7,052 bases of DNA from Muribaculaceae bacterium (GTDB taxonomy: Bacteria; Bacteroidota; Bacteroidia; Bacteroidales; Muribaculaceae): positions 1 through 7,052 of the forward strand of contig JAFLTK010000154.1 of NCBI GenBank assembly GCA_022511505.1, read 5' to 3'. Positions 6,596 through 7,052 of the stretch are shown piece after piece; within the stretch, counting starts at the first letter, position 1, and each line of letters starts with the position of its first letter. The notes beneath the pieces were generated by a model. The model ran no database searches and was not told where the DNA came from. It saw only the letters and a program-made list of their open reading frames with translations. A program made the translations under genes and the position numbers.

Positions 6596-6612
6596 TTTAG
6601 AATGATTCTAAA
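6596..6612. promoter_or_regulatory. 17-bp perfect palindrome, Fur/PerR-box-like
   Basis: TTTAGAATGATTCTAAA is symmetrical about G6604. Its core TTAGAATnATTCTAA has the 7-1-7 form of Fur-family operators and differs from the Bacillus PerR box TTATAATnATTATAA by one symmetric change. It lies 7 bp from the MCE stop codon, with no gene start nearby on the plus strand and dnaA about 400 bp away, so what it would control is unclear. With only a 1-nt centre it is a poor hairpin. Confidence 0.4.
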
Positions 6613-6618
6613 GACGCG

Positions 6619-7052
6619 TCAAAACACTTTTATAGCCGGGATATATTTCTTGGGCTGGCGTTTGAGGTCAATCAGGATAGAATCGAGGTGGGCCGCGGTG
6701 TTGTCGAGATTGTTGTAGAGCGACGGGTCATAAATCAACATACCGAGCGACGAGTTGCGGCTATTGAGCGCCGTTGTGATTTGCTCGAGATTCTGAGTGA
6801 TGGCACAAAGGCTGTTGACTGTTGAGTCAAGCGGCATTTTTTGGATGTCGGCGGCAAGCGCGGCAAGGTCCTCTGAAGCAGTGGCAAGGTTGGCTGTAAT
6901 TTGGTCAACGTTGCCAACGAGTGTCGGGAGTTGTGACGAGACGGGAGCCACGTTGCGCATCGTTACCGAGAGGGCATTGGTGGCAGTCTCAACGTTTGCC
7001 ATAATGTCATCAAGGCGGTCAATCGAGGTGTGCAACGCCGGATTGGCGGCTA
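6619..7052 (-). CDS. MCE/MlaD-family protein, C-terminal part (N-terminus off right edge)
   Basis: The frame is open at the window edge and ends at TGA 6619-6621; the 144 visible codons are the C-terminus of a longer protein. MCE proteins are membrane-anchored periplasmic components of ABC systems that move phospholipids between inner and outer membranes. What is seen is a long helical, coiled-coil-like stretch of spaced hydrophobics with many Asn, Thr and Asp (repeated patterns such as LPTLVGNVDQITANLATASEDL in register), then SSLGMLIYDPSLYNNLDNT and a basic end LKRQPKKYIPAIKVF. The 'G-x-L-x-x-DPSLYNNL...LDSILIDLKRQPKKY' type of ending is characteristic of Bacteroidota MlaD-like proteins as I know them. 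The MCE domain itself and the N-terminal membrane anchor are outside the window, so the family call rests on the tail. An internal TTG at 7035 is not the real start. Confidence 0.75.
   Translation of the reverse strand, partial: AANPALHTSIDRLDDIMANVETATNALSVTMRNVAPVSSQLPTLVGNVDQITANLATASEDLAALAADIQKMPLDSTVNSLCAITQNLEQITTALNSRNSSLGMLIYDPSLYNNLDNTAAHLDSILIDLKRQPKKYIPAIKVF

Larger units (their letters stand above)
6190..6618. other. 429-bp AT-rich non-coding region upstream of dnaA
   Basis: No convincing gene is seen on either strand. The region contains the candidate dnaA promoter, a 12-bp inverted repeat, a small CTATTTT/AAAATAG hairpin (6357-6377), a TTATCAACA DnaA-box-like site (6447-6455), a 10-bp inverted repeat (6540-6584) and a 17-bp palindrome (6596-6612). 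The part 6190-6300 is less AT-rich and would be the dnaA leader; I see no recognised riboswitch in it. The whole could be a promoter/regulatory region or part of an origin, but only one site comes within one mismatch of the classical DnaA box. Confidence 0.6.

Overview
The window looks like an ordinary chromosomal segment of a Bacteroidota bacterium, most likely order Bacteroidales. The evidence is the style of the proteins (hexameric glutamate dehydrogenase, Bacteroidota-type DnaA, MCE/MlaD-type tail), the lack of clear Shine-Dalgarno sequences, AT-rich gaps between moderately GC-rich genes, and promoter-like elements of the Bacteroidota type (TTG/TTTG about 20 bp before TAnnTTTG). A gut Muribaculaceae-like source is my impression only; nothing here proves family or species.

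Layout from left to right: (1) 1-2062, minus strand, most of a class II (adenosylcobalamin-dependent) ribonucleotide reductase, nrdJ, whose C-terminus lies beyond the left edge. (2) 2063-2311, a gap holding the gdhA intrinsic terminator and a candidate nrdJ promoter with an embedded dyad. (3) 2312-3652, minus strand, complete gdhA. (4) 3653-3895, a divergent promoter region. (5) 3896-4639, plus strand, a complete nitroreductase-family FMN oxidoreductase. (6) 4640-4803, a convergent gap with two hairpins and a DnaA-box-like 9-mer. (7) 4804-6189, minus strand, complete dnaA. (8) 6190-6618, a 429-bp AT-rich non-coding region with several inverted repeats and degenerate DnaA-box-like sites. (9) 6619-7052, minus strand, the C-terminal part of an MCE/MlaD-like protein running off the right edge.

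The genes do not form one operon. gdhA and nrdJ lie on the same strand but are separated by a strong terminator, the nitroreductase is divergent from gdhA and convergent with dnaA, and dnaA has its own long upstream region. Together they are housekeeping functions: dNTP synthesis, ammonium assimilation, flavin redox chemistry, replication initiation and lipid trafficking. I see no mobile element, CRISPR array, tRNA or rRNA.

I did not find a clearly new multi-gene system. The points most worth a second look are the altered DNA-recognition motif in DnaA (Ser in place of the usual Asp, with a one-residue-shorter turn), the repeat architecture upstream of dnaA, a dyad filling the spacer of the putative nrdJ promoter, and a 7-1-7 palindrome resembling a Fur/PerR-family operator next to the MCE gene.
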